This document shows positions 63,778 through 64,000 of a DNA stretch of 64,000 nucleotides, piece after piece; positions within the stretch are counted from its first letter, which is position 1, and each line of letters begins with the position of its first letter. The notes beneath the pieces were generated by a model. The model was not told the origin of the DNA. It worked only from the letters and a program-made list of their open reading frames with translations, and searched no databases. The translations under genes and the position numbers were made by a program. The DNA is from Sphingomonas cavernae (GTDB taxonomy: Bacteria; Pseudomonadota; Alphaproteobacteria; Sphingomonadales; Sphingomonadaceae), in the NCBI RefSeq assembly GCF_003590775.1, contig NZ_QYUM01000003.1, positions 1,118,501 through 1,182,500 on the forward strand. The letters are read 5' to 3'.

Positions 63778-64000
63778 ATGGAATTGATCAAGCAATTTGT
63801 CCCGATCCTGCTGACCGGCAGTCTTGCATTGCTGGTAGTCTCGATCGGTCTCGGATCGAAGCACGGTGAACTGCTCTATGTATTTCAGCGACCGGGCCTG
63901 CTGGCACGCGGCATTCTTGCGGTAAGCATCATACCGCTCGTTGCTGCGATCCTCATCGTCACGATCTTTCCGATTTCGCTTCCCGCCAAGGCGGGGATTA
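63778..64000 (+). CDS. N-terminal part of a multi-pass membrane protein, possibly a bile acid:sodium symporter-like (BASS) transporter
   Basis: The frame from ATG 63778 stays open to the window edge (74 codons). It encodes two or three hydrophobic segments (FVPILLTGSLALLVVSIGLG; GILAVSIIPLVAAILIVTIF) with a short polar loop. The spacing and the GL...RPGLLARGILAV...P...A pattern resemble the first helices of BASS-type carriers, but the match is too short to be sure. AGGG lies about 10 nt before the ATG. The 3' part is outside the window. Confidence 0.55.
   Translation, partial: MELIKQFVPILLTGSLALLVVSIGLGSKHGELLYVFQRPGLLARGILAVSIIPLVAAILIVTIFPISLPAKAGI

Noticed and set aside
1-64000. CRISPR arrays, tRNA or rRNA genes, insertion sequences, prophage genes
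   Set aside because: No regularly spaced direct repeats, cloverleaf tRNA signatures, transposase or integrase motifs were recognised; the recurrent palindromes are dispersed and inverted, not arrayed.

Overview
This is a high-GC (about 65%) chromosomal segment whose gene order and protein types point to an alphaproteobacterium of the order Sphingomonadales (Sphingomonas/Sphingopyxis-like). The basis is a CckA-type hybrid kinase upstream of recA, a recA SOS box of the alphaproteobacterial GTTC-N7-GTTC form, an HdaA-type DnaA regulator, the rpsB-to-fabZ order without lpxD, and many intergenic palindromes of the CCCCGGCGAAAGCCGGGG type. It is almost entirely housekeeping DNA: about 57 genes are supported, and no intergenic gap exceeds 300 bp.

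Layout. 1-4.0 kb (minus): pdxA (partial), surA, lptD, the outer-membrane biogenesis block. 4.1-7.4 kb (plus): pepA, holC, ndk and a GNAT acetyltransferase. 7.4-8.2 kb: a small accessory patch with an AT-richer membrane ORF and a GIY-YIG nuclease between perfect 33-bp inverted repeats. 8.2-10.4 kb (minus): purM and a purN whose product carries an extra C-terminal MmcQ/YjbR domain. 10.4-16.2 kb (plus): a secreted DUF2066-like protein, hdaA, ppk1, ppx. 16.5-18 kb (minus): rnd and an I78 inhibitor lipoprotein. 18-22.3 kb (plus): aspS, ppk2, an AhpC-type peroxiredoxin and AhpD. 22.4-25 kb (minus): greB and a soluble lytic transglycosylase. 25.1-34.3 kb (plus): dapA, smpB, a DUF2062 protein, an M13 peptidase, cckA, a response regulator, recA, a GST. 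34.4-37 kb: two convergent dicarboxylate symporters. 37.2-42.1 kb: an EF-G paralogue (minus) and alaS (plus). 42.4-46 kb: two divergent CPA2 antiporters. 46-48.9 kb (minus): icd and a GNAT-nitrilase fusion. 49-50.5 kb (plus): psd, pssA. 51-61.9 kb (plus): rpsB, tsf, pyrH, frr, uppS, cdsA, dxr, rseP, bamA, ompH, fabZ. 62-64 kb: rpmE, an M20 peptidase and a truncated membrane protein.

Several modules fit together functionally. SurA, BamA, OmpH/Skp, RseP and LptD build and survey the outer membrane. UppS, CdsA, PssA, Psd, FabZ and Dxr supply lipid and isoprenoid precursors. Ppk1, Ppx and Ppk2 form a complete polyphosphate cycle next to a replication-control factor. AhpC and AhpD form a peroxidase couple. 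CckA and RecA place cell-cycle control beside DNA repair.

The unexplained structure lies mainly between the genes. At least four families of intergenic inverted repeats recur: exactly 80-bp arm-linker-arm elements, a double hairpin with compensatory base changes between copies, long elements with an inner stem containing CCATGAACAC (one foldable as a four-way junction), and elements with arms CGCTCATCCTGA. The GIY-YIG gene sits in the linker position between two arms of the first type. It therefore looks like a candidate autonomous member of that family, the most interesting hypothesis in the window. No tRNA, rRNA, CRISPR array, insertion sequence or prophage was seen.
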